DNA from: Quadrisphaera setariae
GTDB taxonomy: Bacteria; Actinomycetota; Actinomycetes; Actinomycetales; Quadrisphaeraceae
Assembly: GCF_008041935.1 (NCBI RefSeq)
Contig: NZ_VKAC01000002.1
Location: 124,001 to 188,000 of the forward strand
DNA length: 64,000 nt
Direction of reading: 5' to 3'
Shown: positions 51,547-58,510 of the stretch, one piece after another
Numbering within the stretch: the first letter of the stretch is position 1
Layout of the letters: each line of letters begins with the position of its first letter
Notes under the pieces: model-generated
Told to the model about the DNA's origin: nothing
The model's database searches: none
The model's input: only the letters and a program-made list of their open reading frames with translations
Translations under genes and position numbers: made by a program

Positions 51547-51987
51547 CTAGTCGAGCCACCAGGTCGCGAGCGGACTCAGCACCACGCACCCGACGAGCAT
51601 CACCGCCGACAGCGCCACCACGGCAGCGGCGGGAGCGGTCTGGCGCGGGGAGCGGTGGTCGTGGACGGACTGGACCACGTCGGCCCCCGAGACCAGCAGC
51701 GCGACGAAGCCGGCCAGCGGTGCGGTGACGATCGCGAGGTACCCCAGCGCCTGGCTCGCCAGCGAGGGCGGGGCCGGCAGGTCCTTCGGGTCGTACGCCC
51801 CGCTGCCGACCTGGTCGAGGGGGACGTGCTGCAGGCCGTTCACGAGGTAGCCGTGCCCGACGGTCGCGGCGAACAGCACCGCGCATCCGACGACGGCACC
51901 CGCCAGCAGGAGCAGCTGGCGCGGGCGCAGGGGGCCCAGTGGGCCCTCGACGAGGTCAGCGCTGACCGCGTCGTGGTGGACGCTCAT
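51547..51987 (-). CDS. Small membrane protein, unknown function
   Basis: 146 aa with three or four hydrophobic segments (LLLLAGAVVGCAVLFAATV, AIVTAPLAGFVALLV, AAVVALSAVMLVGCVVL). ATG 51987 (MSVHHDAV) is preferred to the longer frame from 52023 because the extension lacks typical sequence; no strong RBS for either. Convergent with the DinB gene. A weak 6-bp CCGGAC/GTCCGG hairpin lies between them at 51464-51486. Family not recognised. Confidence 0.6.
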   Translation of the reverse strand: MSVHHDAVSADLVEGPLGPLRPRQLLLLAGAVVGCAVLFAATVGHGYLVNGLQHVPLDQVGSGAYDPKDLPAPPSLASQALGYLAIVTAPLAGFVALLVSGADVVQSVHDHRSPRQTAPAAAVVALSAVMLVGCVVLSPLATWWLD

Positions 51988-52077
51988 GACCGGATGGTGG
52001 ATCGCGGCCGGCCCGCAGCGCAAGCAGGACGCGCCAGGAGCGCTCCGGGCGCCGAGCGGTGAGCGCCGGAGGTCGGC

Positions 52078-52734
52078 TCAGCAGTCGCCGACCAGGCCCG
52101 GCATGGCACCGGTGCGCTCGGCGATCTCCACGAGAGCCCTCAGGTGCTCGGCGCTGAGCGGGGCCAGCACGTGCGTCCTCACGGCGTCGACGTGCCCGGG
52201 GGCGGCCGCGACCACGGCGTCCCAGCCGGCGTCGGTGAGCGCGGCGACGGTGAAGCGGCCGTCGGCGGGGTCGGGGGAGCGGCGCACGAGCCCGCGGTCC
52301 TCGAGCTTCCTCACCACGTTCGACAGGCGCGACAGCGACCCGCTGGCCAGCCGCGCGAGGGAGCTCATGCGGGCGCTGCGCCCGGGGCGCATCGACAGCT
52401 GGCTGAGCACGCTGTACTCGAACAGGCTCAGGCCCGAGTCGCGCTGCAGCTGCGCGTCGAGGGGGCCGGGCAGCAGCGAGGCGATGCCCACGACGGCCTT
52501 CCACGCCTCCTGCTGCTCCTCGGTGAGCCAGCCACCCGCGGGCTCGGTGGGGGCGGAGGTCGCGCCCGGGGCCGCGCCCGTGCTGAGCGCGGGCCGTCGT
52601 CGTCCTGCGGAGAGGGGTGCGGAGGTCTCGGTGCAGGCGCCTTCGTCGCAGGGGTCGCCGTCCACCCTCCGACGGTAGTGCGCGCCGCGCCGGTGCGTCG
52701 CCACCCGGAAGGATGACTCCAAGCGTGAAGTCAT
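52078..52734 (-). CDS. MarR-family transcriptional regulator
   Basis: 218 aa winged-helix repressor. LSLFEYSVLSQLSMRPGRSARMSSLARLASGSLSRLSNVVRKLEDRGLV (in parts) is the HTH and recognition helix; DPADGRFTVAALTDAG is the wing. The N-terminal 65 residues are non-conserved. ATG 52734 has GAAGG 6 nt upstream; GTG 52704 or 52665 are alternatives. Divergent from the flavoprotein gene across an operator-like palindrome, so it likely represses that gene and itself in response to a small molecule. Confidence 0.9.
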   Translation of the reverse strand: MTSRLESSFRVATHRRGAHYRRRVDGDPCDEGACTETSAPLSAGRRRPALSTGAAPGATSAPTEPAGGWLTEEQQEAWKAVVGIASLLPGPLDAQLQRDSGLSLFEYSVLSQLSMRPGRSARMSSLARLASGSLSRLSNVVRKLEDRGLVRRSPDPADGRFTVAALTDAGWDAVVAAAPGHVDAVRTHVLAPLSAEHLRALVEIAERTGAMPGLVGDC

Positions 52735-52761
52735 CTGCTACCTTCACTTCACACGTGAAGT
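52725..52761. promoter_or_regulatory. MarR-type operator between the divergent pair
   Basis: ACTTCAC-AC-GTGAAGT at 52746-52761 is a perfect 7-bp palindrome. A further GTGAAGT half-site lies at 52725-52731. The 11-base CGTGAAGTCAT occurs twice, 30 bp apart. Confidence 0.75.
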
Positions 52762-52786
52762 CATTCGACGACCGAGGAGACCGACC

Positions 52787-53428
52787 ATGAGCCTGTTCCG
52801 CCTGGACGCCAGCATCCGCGTCGACGGGTCCGCCAGCCGCGAGCTCGCCGACGCCGTCGAGGCCGAGTGGCAGCTCGCGCACCCCGGCGACGCCGTCGTG
52901 CGCCGCCACGTCGGCACCGAGCCGTTCCCCTCCACCACCTGGGGCGAGGCCGTCGCGGGCTCGATGACCCCTGAGGCCCAGCGCACCCCCGAGCAGCGCG
53001 GCGCCCTGGCGCTGGCCTCCGAGCTGGTCGACGAGCTGACTTCCGCCAGCGCGGTCCTGCTGGCCGTGCCGCTCTACAACTACGGCGTCTCGCAGCACGT
53101 CAAGGCGTGGGTGGACCTGGTCATCGCCGGCAGCACGCCCGGCTCGCGGCTGCTCGAGGGCACCCCGGCCGTGCTCGCCACCGTCCGCGGCGGCAGCTAC
53201 AGCGCCGGCACGCCCCGCGAGGGCTGGGACCACGCCACCGACTACCTGCGCCGGATCCTCGCCGACGTGTGGGGCGCCGACCTCACCGTGGTCGAGCGCG
53301 ACTTCACGCTCGTGGGCGTCAACCCCGCGCTCGACGCCTTCACCGAGCAGGCGAAGGCGCTGCACACCGGGGCGCTGTCCGCGGCCCGCGAGGCCGGTCG
53401 CGCGCTGGGCGCCGTCCCCGTCGCCTGA
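52787..53428 (+). CDS. FMN-dependent NADH-azoreductase-like flavoprotein
   Basis: 213 aa flavodoxin-like fold. LFRLDASIRVDGSASRELAD contains the FMN phosphate loop, AVPLYNYGVSQHVKAWVD the isoalloxazine contact, and VRGGSYSAGT the third loop. Family members reduce azo dyes, quinones or nitro compounds with NAD(P)H. ATG with AGGAG 7 nt before it. Likely controlled by the divergent MarR protein, giving an inducible detoxification pair. Confidence 0.88.
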   Translation: MSLFRLDASIRVDGSASRELADAVEAEWQLAHPGDAVVRRHVGTEPFPSTTWGEAVAGSMTPEAQRTPEQRGALALASELVDELTSASAVLLAVPLYNYGVSQHVKAWVDLVIAGSTPGSRLLEGTPAVLATVRGGSYSAGTPREGWDHATDYLRRILADVWGADLTVVERDFTLVGVNPALDAFTEQAKALHTGALSAAREAGRALGAVPVA

Positions 53429-53442
53429 CCCCGGCCACGACC

Positions 53443-53484
53443 AGCTCGGCTGCGCCACCCCTCACCGGGTGGTGCAGCCGAGCT
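53443..53484. terminator. Hairpin between convergent flavoprotein and lipoprotein genes
   Basis: An 18-bp stem (53443-53460 with 53467-53484, one mismatch) and a 6-nt loop. It spans the 3' end of the reverse-strand lipoprotein gene. Confidence 0.85.
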
Positions 53485-53881
53485 CGTCCACCATCCAGCT
53501 GCCGTTCGAGGACTGGACCGCGGTCGCCCGCCACTCTCCCGACGTGAAGCTGCGCGTCTGCCACTCCTGCTGGGCCGGCCCGGAGCCGGAGTCCTGCTCG
53601 GCCTCCCAGCCGTCGGAGGGGACACCGGCCGGGATGACCCCGGGGTCGGCGGCCTGGTCACCCCTCGGCGTCTCGAGCCAGCGGGCGAGGGCGTCGGCGG
53701 CCGTCGGCTCACCCTCGAAGCCGCTGACCGGGTCGGCGACGAAGCCGGAGGTGCAGTGACCGCCGCTGCCCGGCGTCGGCGCAGCTGCCGGCCCCGGCGT
53801 GCCGCACCCCGCGACCAGCAGAGCCGTCCCCCCGGCCACCGTCGCGCTCCGGATCCGCAGGTGCCCCCGCTGCGCTGTCAT
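53462..53881 (-). CDS. Small putative lipoprotein
   Basis: 139 aa. A type II signal peptide with a basic start (MTAQRGHLRIRS), a hydrophobic stretch and lipobox LLVAGC, then a Pro/Ala linker and a soluble domain of about 100 aa. That domain has two Cys (GHCTSGF and ELGCTTR) and Trp-rich strands. ATG 53881 is chosen because GGAGG sits just before it and the signal peptide begins there. Likely anchored outside the cell membrane. Family unknown. Confidence 0.75.
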   Translation of the reverse strand: MTAQRGHLRIRSATVAGGTALLVAGCGTPGPAAAPTPGSGGHCTSGFVADPVSGFEGEPTAADALARWLETPRGDQAADPGVIPAGVPSDGWEAEQDSGSGPAQQEWQTRSFTSGEWRATAVQSSNGSWMVDELGCTTR

Positions 53882-54157
53882 CACCTCCAGACGACGCGCA
53901 GACCCGGCAGGCCGTTGCAGTCCGAGTCCGTGGGCGGAGGAGGCGCGAGCGCCACACGCCGGCGTGCTTGTAGAGCTTCCAGGCGACGGGTCTGCGACGT
54001 CAGCGCGTCCGACCGCGCGGTCCCGTACGACACGGCCCACAGCTCACCTCCGCTCCTCCGGCTCCTCGACGGACGTCCCCAGGGGCTGGGGGTACCTGCT
54101 CGTCCGCCACACCGACACCGACCCGTGGCCCATCGCCCAGGTCGGGGTGGGGTGAGC

Positions 54158-55228
54158 ATGGGCCGTGTGGACGAGCTGGACGACCTGGTCGCTGCCCGTG
54201 AGGAGCTGCGCCACAACCCGCTCAACGAGGTGACCGCGTCGGTCGAGCGCGTCACGCTCGCCGACGGGCGCCGGCTCGTGCGCAAGCAGCTGCGTGCTCC
54301 GACCGCCGCGTCGTCGTCCCCTTCCGGCCCCTGGGCGGCCTCGGACGACCCGCGGCACTGGAACTCCTGGCGGCGCGAGGCCGACGCCCACCGCGACGAC
54401 GCGCTGCGCGGCAGCGTGCGCGGCACCGGGCTCGACCTGCCTCCGTGCTCCGTGGAGGACGTCGAGGGCGGCCGTGGTGCGGTGCTGTGGATGGAGGACG
54501 TCGAGGGCACTCCCGGGGAGCGCTTCGACCTGGCCGACCACGCCGCGCTCGCGGCCGGGCTCGGCCGCTGGCAGGCGCAGGGACCGCTGGAGGCGCCGTG
54601 GGCCTCGCGGGGCTTCCTGCGGGAGTACTCCGGCAGCAAGAGGGTCGCCTGGGCGCTGGTGGACGACGACGACGCGTGGCGCCAACCGCTCGTCCGCGAG
54701 GCCTGGCCGCCGTCCCTGCGCTCGGGGTGGGTGAGGTTGCTGCGGGCCCGCCAGGAGCTGCTGCGCCTGGAGGAGTCCCTGCCCCGCACGCGCTGCCACC
54801 TCGACGTGTGGGTGGCCAACGAGATCCGCAGGCCGACCGGCGAGGTGGTGCTGCTCGACTGGGCCTTCGCCGGGGACGGTGCGGTGGGGGAGGACGTCGG
54901 CAACCACGTCCCCGACGCCGTGTTCGACCTCTTCTGGCCGGCAGAGCGCTTCGCGGAGCTGGAGGACGCGTGCGTGTCCGCCTACCTCGCGGGGCTGCGC
55001 GAGGCCGGGTGGCGCGGCAGCACCGACGAGGCGCGGCTCGGGGTGCTCGCCTCGTGCGTGAAGTACGCGTGGCTGCTGCCGCTGCTGCTCGAGAGCGCGG
55101 GGGCGGCGGAGCACGCCGCTTACTGGCGCGCCGCTGACGCCCAGCACCTCTACGCCCAGCGCGGTGAGGCGCTGGCGCACCTGGTGCGCTGGTGCGACGA
55201 GGCCCTGGCTCTCGCCCGGTGCCGCTGA
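54158..55228 (+). CDS. APH-fold phosphotransferase-like protein
   Basis: 356 aa kinase-like protein. The catalytic loop RCHLDVWVANE (HxDxxxxN form) and VVLLDWAFAGDGAVGED (metal Asp followed by Trp) are clear. The N lobe is weak, with RRLVRKQLRAP perhaps giving the ATP Lys. Such enzymes phosphorylate small molecules such as aminoglycosides, choline or homoserine; the substrate is unknown. ATG 54158 is chosen because the family sequence begins there; GTG 54152 is close. Transcribed away from the lipoprotein gene, with about 275 bp between starts that hold no other clear gene. Confidence 0.85.
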   Translation: MGRVDELDDLVAAREELRHNPLNEVTASVERVTLADGRRLVRKQLRAPTAASSSPSGPWAASDDPRHWNSWRREADAHRDDALRGSVRGTGLDLPPCSVEDVEGGRGAVLWMEDVEGTPGERFDLADHAALAAGLGRWQAQGPLEAPWASRGFLREYSGSKRVAWALVDDDDAWRQPLVREAWPPSLRSGWVRLLRARQELLRLEESLPRTRCHLDVWVANEIRRPTGEVVLLDWAFAGDGAVGEDVGNHVPDAVFDLFWPAERFAELEDACVSAYLAGLREAGWRGSTDEARLGVLASCVKYAWLLPLLLESAGAAEHAAYWRAADAQHLYAQRGEALAHLVRWCDEALALARCR

Positions 55229-55342
55229 CCCCCGTCCCACCTCCCGATGACGACCCCGTCCCGCCACCTCCACCGCTCCCGTCTCCGCCACGACCGAGGA
55301 CCTGCGCGCCACATCGCTGGCCGCGGGCGCCACGATCGTGCG

Positions 55343-55819
55343 GTGACCTGGCAGGAGGAGCTCGCCGCCCACGCCCTGCGCGCCGCCCGGCGCGAGCCGA
55401 GCGTCGCTGAGGTCGCCCTCGCCGGGTCGCTGGCCGACGGCAGCGGCGTCGACCCCTGGAGCGACGTCGACCTGCACGTCCGGCTGGCCGACGACGGCCC
55501 GACCCGCTTCGACCCCGCCCGGTGGGTGGCGCAGTTCGGCATGCCCTGGGCGCTGACGTCGCAGCCCGGGCCGCGAGGGCGCGTCGTGCGCGCGGTCTAC
55601 GACGACGGGAGGCGGCTCGACGTCGTCGTCGACGGAGCTGCCGGCGGCGCACCGGGAGACGAGGACGACGGCGGCACGGCCGAGCTCATGGAGGTCCGGC
55701 AGGCCGCAGCGCTCGCGACGGTGAAGCTGGCGCGCGACGACCTGGCGGTCCAGCTGGACCCGTCCTACGCCGCGGACTGGTCCGGGCTGGACGCCCTGCT
55801 GCGGCAGGCCGGTCGGTGA
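55343..55819 (+). CDS. Nucleotidyltransferase-fold protein
   Basis: 158 aa. LAGSLADGSGVDPWSDVDLHV is the Pol-beta-type GS...SDxD motif with both metal Asp, and VYDDGRRLDVVVDG provides the third Asp. Resembles short aminoglycoside/lincosamide-type or MNT nucleotidyltransferases. GTG 55343 is chosen because residues before it in the open frame (from 55247) are Arg/His-rich noise. No RBS; leaderless translation is possible. Adjacent to the APH-like gene, suggesting a small-molecule modification pair, but this is inference. Confidence 0.75.
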   Translation: MTWQEELAAHALRAARREPSVAEVALAGSLADGSGVDPWSDVDLHVRLADDGPTRFDPARWVAQFGMPWALTSQPGPRGRVVRAVYDDGRRLDVVVDGAAGGAPGDEDDGGTAELMEVRQAAALATVKLARDDLAVQLDPSYAADWSGLDALLRQAGR

Positions 55820-55829
55820 CGCAGGCCGG

Positions 55830-56627
55830 TCAGCGGGGGACCGGGAACACCGGAGCGGCAGCGGCGACGGGCACGGCGTGCGTCACGCAGAGGCCCCCGG
55901 TGCGCTCGTCGCGCTGGTGCACGAGGAGCCCCGCCGGTTCGTCCAGGTAGCCCATGCGCCCGGGCGAGCCCAGGTCGAGCGCGCTCTGGCGCCAGGTGCT
56001 CGGCGCGGTCGTCGCGACCGTCCCCGCGAAGGCCGCTGTCGTCGACCGGTGCACGTGCCCGGCGAGCAGCCGCACCACCTGCGGGTGCTCGGTCACGACG
56101 ACGGCGAGCGCGCTGGAGTCCTCCAGCCCCATCCCGTCGAGGAAGGGGATGCCCACGGCCGTCGGTGGGTGGTGCAGCGCGAGCAGCGCTGGCACGTCGG
56201 GGTGGGCGGCCAGCTCACCCGCGAGCCACGCCAGCTGCTGCTCCCCGAGCCGCCCGGCTCCCTGCCCGCGGACGGAGGAGTCGAGCACGAGCAGCCGGGC
56301 ACCGGGCAGGTCGACGGCGTAGTGCGTCGACGTGCCACCGCCCAGGTGCGACGAGCCGCCGAACGCCGCGACGAGCGTCTCGCCGTCGTCGTGGTTGCCG
56401 GCCGCCAGCAGGACGGGCACCGGTGACGAGCCGGCGGCGTCGTCGAGGACCTCTCGCAGCACTGCGTACTCCTCCGGTCTGCCGTGCTCGACGAGGTCAC
56501 CGGTGATGACCACCGCGTCGACGTCGAGGGCAGCAGCCCGCCCCAGCGCGCTGTGCAGCGCGCGGGCCGGTCCGGCCGCGAGGACGCCGGCGGGCAGGTG
56601 CGGGTCGCTGAGGTGGGCCAGCAGCAC
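55830..56627 (-). CDS. Calcineurin-like metallophosphoesterase (CpdA-like)
   Basis: 265 aa dinuclear metal phosphoesterase. Motifs in order: HLSDPHL, VVITGDLVEHG, LLAAGNHDDGE, LLALHHPPT, LLAGHVHRS. This set fits the cyclic nucleotide phosphodiesterase/Rv0805 group. Predicted to hydrolyse cAMP or other phosphodiesters; the substrate is unproven. GTG start at 56627, 41 bp from the divergent HAD gene. Confidence 0.9.
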   Translation of the reverse strand: MLLAHLSDPHLPAGVLAAGPARALHSALGRAAALDVDAVVITGDLVEHGRPEEYAVLREVLDDAAGSSPVPVLLAAGNHDDGETLVAAFGGSSHLGGGTSTHYAVDLPGARLLVLDSSVRGQGAGRLGEQQLAWLAGELAAHPDVPALLALHHPPTAVGIPFLDGMGLEDSSALAVVVTEHPQVVRLLAGHVHRSTTAAFAGTVATTAPSTWRQSALDLGSPGRMGYLDEPAGLLVHQRDERTGGLCVTHAVPVAAAAPVFPVPR

Positions 56628-56668
56628 GTGACGACAGCAGAGGGGAGGAGGGCGGCAGACTCCGGTCG

Positions 56669-57346
56669 GTGATCGTGCTGGCGGACCTCGACGGGACGCT
56701 CGTCGACAGGGCCGGGGCCTTCACGCGCTGGGCCCGGCGCTTCGTGGTGGCCCACGGCGGTGACGACGACGACGTCCGCTGGCTCCTCGACCTCGATGCC
56801 GACGGGTACGCGCCGCGCTCGGACGTCGCCGCCGCGCTCCAGCACCGCCTGGGTCTGCAGGACGGCGTGCTGCGGCTGGTCGAGCGGCTGCTCTTCGAGC
56901 ACGTCGACGACGTCCGCCCCTTCCCCGGCGTCCGCGAGGAGCTCCACGCGCTGCGGACGGCCTCTGACGGTCGTGCTCCCGCCGTCGTCGTCGTGGTGAC
57001 CAACGGGACGGTCGCCCAGCAGGAGCGGAAGCTCGCGGTCAGCGGACTGGTGGACGACGTCGACGGCGTCGTCGTGTCCGAGGCGGTCGGCGTCAAGAAG
57101 CCCGACCGGAGGGTCTTCGAGGTGGCCCTCGCGCGCGCCGCGCAGCTCGGCGGCGCGGGAGCGGCGTGGATGGTGGGCGACCACGCCGTCGCGGACGTCG
57201 CCGGCGGCAGCGGCGCGGGGCTCCTGACCGGATGGGTGAGCGGCGGACGCCCCTGGCCCGGTGGCCCGCGGCCGGACCTGGTGGCGGTGGGCACCGCGGA
57301 GCTGCTCGCCGCTGTCCGGCGGGGTGCGGCGCTGAAAAGGCGTTGA
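56669..57346 (+). CDS. HAD-superfamily hydrolase
   Basis: 225 aa haloacid dehalogenase-like phosphatase. ADLDGTLVD is motif I, VVVTNGT motif II, GVKKPDRRVF motif III, and VGDHAVADVAGG motif IV. A helical cap lies between residues 20 and 90. Substrate unknown. GTG start at 56669, divergent from the phosphoesterase gene. Confidence 0.9.
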   Translation: MIVLADLDGTLVDRAGAFTRWARRFVVAHGGDDDDVRWLLDLDADGYAPRSDVAAALQHRLGLQDGVLRLVERLLFEHVDDVRPFPGVREELHALRTASDGRAPAVVVVVTNGTVAQQERKLAVSGLVDDVDGVVVSEAVGVKKPDRRVFEVALARAAQLGGAGAAWMVGDHAVADVAGGSGAGLLTGWVSGGRPWPGGPRPDLVAVGTAELLAAVRRGAALKRR

Positions 57347-57440
57347 GGCGGTGATCTCCCCCGGGCAGGCTGGCGGGAGAGCGACCGCCGCAGGAGCCGG
57401 ACGGTCGGCTCGACCTCCCGCGCCCGGAAGGAGCCGCCGC

Positions 57441-57665
57441 ATGCCCGAACACGCTCGTTCGCTGACCCCCCGACCGTCCGCGCCGGCCGGGCGCTGCAGC
57501 GTGCCCGCGTGCGTGGTCTGCGCGGTAGAGGCCGAGCGGCGCACCGTCACGGTGGCCGAGTGGCTGGTCGGACGCCTGCGCCCGCTGGTGCGCCGTGCCC
57601 AGCGGCCCCCGCCGACGACGAGTGGGTGGCCGTACTCGTCGTGGTGGGAGGAGAGCGGGCGCTGA
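57441..57665 (+). CDS. Small Cys-containing hypothetical protein
   Basis: 74 aa. ATG 57441 is preceded by GAAGGAG at 7 nt, a strong RBS, so expression is likely. It contains CSVPACVVC near residues 23-31 (CxxxxCxxC), then VTVAEWLVGRLRPLVRRA, an amphipathic helix, and a Trp/Ser/Pro tail. A metal or redox role is possible. No family recognised. Confidence 0.55.
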   Translation: MPEHARSLTPRPSAPAGRCSVPACVVCAVEAERRTVTVAEWLVGRLRPLVRRAQRPPPTTSGWPYSSWWEESGR

Positions 57666-57700
57666 CGTCCCCTCCTGCCCTGAGGGGCGCAGCGACCTCG

Positions 57701-57835
57701 TCAGCTGTCGGAGTCGTCCAGGTGCACCGCATCGAGGTGGGCGTCGTCCACGCGGACGCAGTGCTCGCGGTCCGGCACGCAGTGCAGGTCCAGGTCGACG
57801 ACGTCGTCGGGGTCCGCGTCGTCGTGCTCGGTCAC
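57701..57835 (-). CDS. 44-aa Asp/His-rich small protein
   Basis: GTG 57835, preceded by GGGAGGATC. Translated VTEHDDADPDDVVDLDL, then HCVPDREHC and a C-terminal DAHLDAVHLDDSDS. About a third of residues are Asp, with two Cys and several His, suggesting metal binding. Convergent with the previous small gene. Function unknown. Confidence 0.45.
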   Translation of the reverse strand: MTEHDDADPDDVVDLDLHCVPDREHCVRVDDAHLDAVHLDDSDS

Positions 57836-57892
57836 CCTCTGATCCTCCCGCGGTGACGTCCCCAGCGGCGGCGAGGACCTGGTCCCGGCCGA

Positions 57893-57948
57893 CATGCAGA
57901 AGTCGCGGGACCCGGCAGCGATCGACACCCTGGCGGGACTTCCGCATG
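57893..57948. repeat. Inverted repeat GCAGAAGT...ACTTCNGC, copy 2
   Basis: Arms 57893-57903 and 57938-57948 (11 nt, one mismatch) with a 34-nt spacer. It lies in the 279-bp gene-free stretch before the STAS gene, and matches the element at 50857-50905. Confidence 0.5.
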
Positions 57949-58043
57949 CCCGACGGGACGCCGCTGGAACGCCGCCGGGGCGCGGCAGCACGGTGGGTCC
58001 GGGCCCTCGACGGGCGAGATCAGCGCCGGTGGTGGATCCTCAG

Positions 58044-58067
58044 CGGAGCCGGCGCCCGCCGGCTCCG
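58044..58067. other. 10-bp hairpin before the STAS gene
   Basis: Perfect stem 58044-58053 with 58058-58067, loop of 4 nt, 47 bp before the STAS GTG. Could be a terminator for something upstream or a leader hairpin. Nothing else recognisable lies in 57836-58114 apart from the repeat. Confidence 0.4.
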
Positions 58068-58114
58068 GCCGGGCGCCCGCGCGGCCGCCCCGCGACCTCC
58101 GGAAGAAGGCCCCC

Positions 58115-58510
58115 GTGCGCCGCCCGCTCGACGCCGCCCTGACCCGCGACCAGGACGCGGAGGTCCTCCACCTCGTCGGAGACCTCGACCTCCAGGCGGC
58201 GCCGGAGGTGAAGGGCTGGTCGTCCCGGCTGCTCACGGAGCCCGCTGACGGTTCCCGCCGCGCCGTCGCCGTGGTGGTCGACCTCACCGACGTGCCGTTC
58301 GTCGACTCCACCGGTGTCGGGGCGCTGCTGTCAGTGCTCCGCGACGTCCGCGGTCGCGGCGGAGACCTCGTGCTCGCGGGGCCGAACCACGAGCTGACCC
58401 ACCTGCTCGCGTCCTTGGGCCTGCCCGCGGTGCTCCAGGTGTTCGAGACCCGGGAGCAGGCCCTGACCCACGTGCACGATCGGCCCCGTCAGCAGGGCGC
58501 CCCCGAGTGA
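58115..58510 (+). CDS. STAS-domain anti-sigma factor antagonist
   Basis: 131 aa, RsbV/SpoIIAA-like. EVLHLVGDLDLQAAPEVK begins the domain, and VVDLTDVPFVDSTGVGALL holds the DSTG with the phosphorylatable Ser. Dephosphorylated, such proteins bind an anti-sigma kinase and free its sigma factor. It overlaps the LOV-phosphatase gene by 4 bp, so the phosphatase is probably its activator. No RsbW-type kinase is in the window. GTG start. Confidence 0.9.
   Translation: MRRPLDAALTRDQDAEVLHLVGDLDLQAAPEVKGWSSRLLTEPADGSRRAVAVVVDLTDVPFVDSTGVGALLSVLRDVRGRGGDLVLAGPNHELTHLLASLGLPAVLQVFETREQALTHVHDRPRQQGAPE

Noticed and set aside
53756-54157. N-terminal extension of the APH-like gene
   Set aside because: The upstream in-frame residues are Arg/Ser-rich, overlap the lipoprotein gene antisense, and lack family features. 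ATG 54158 is the likely start.
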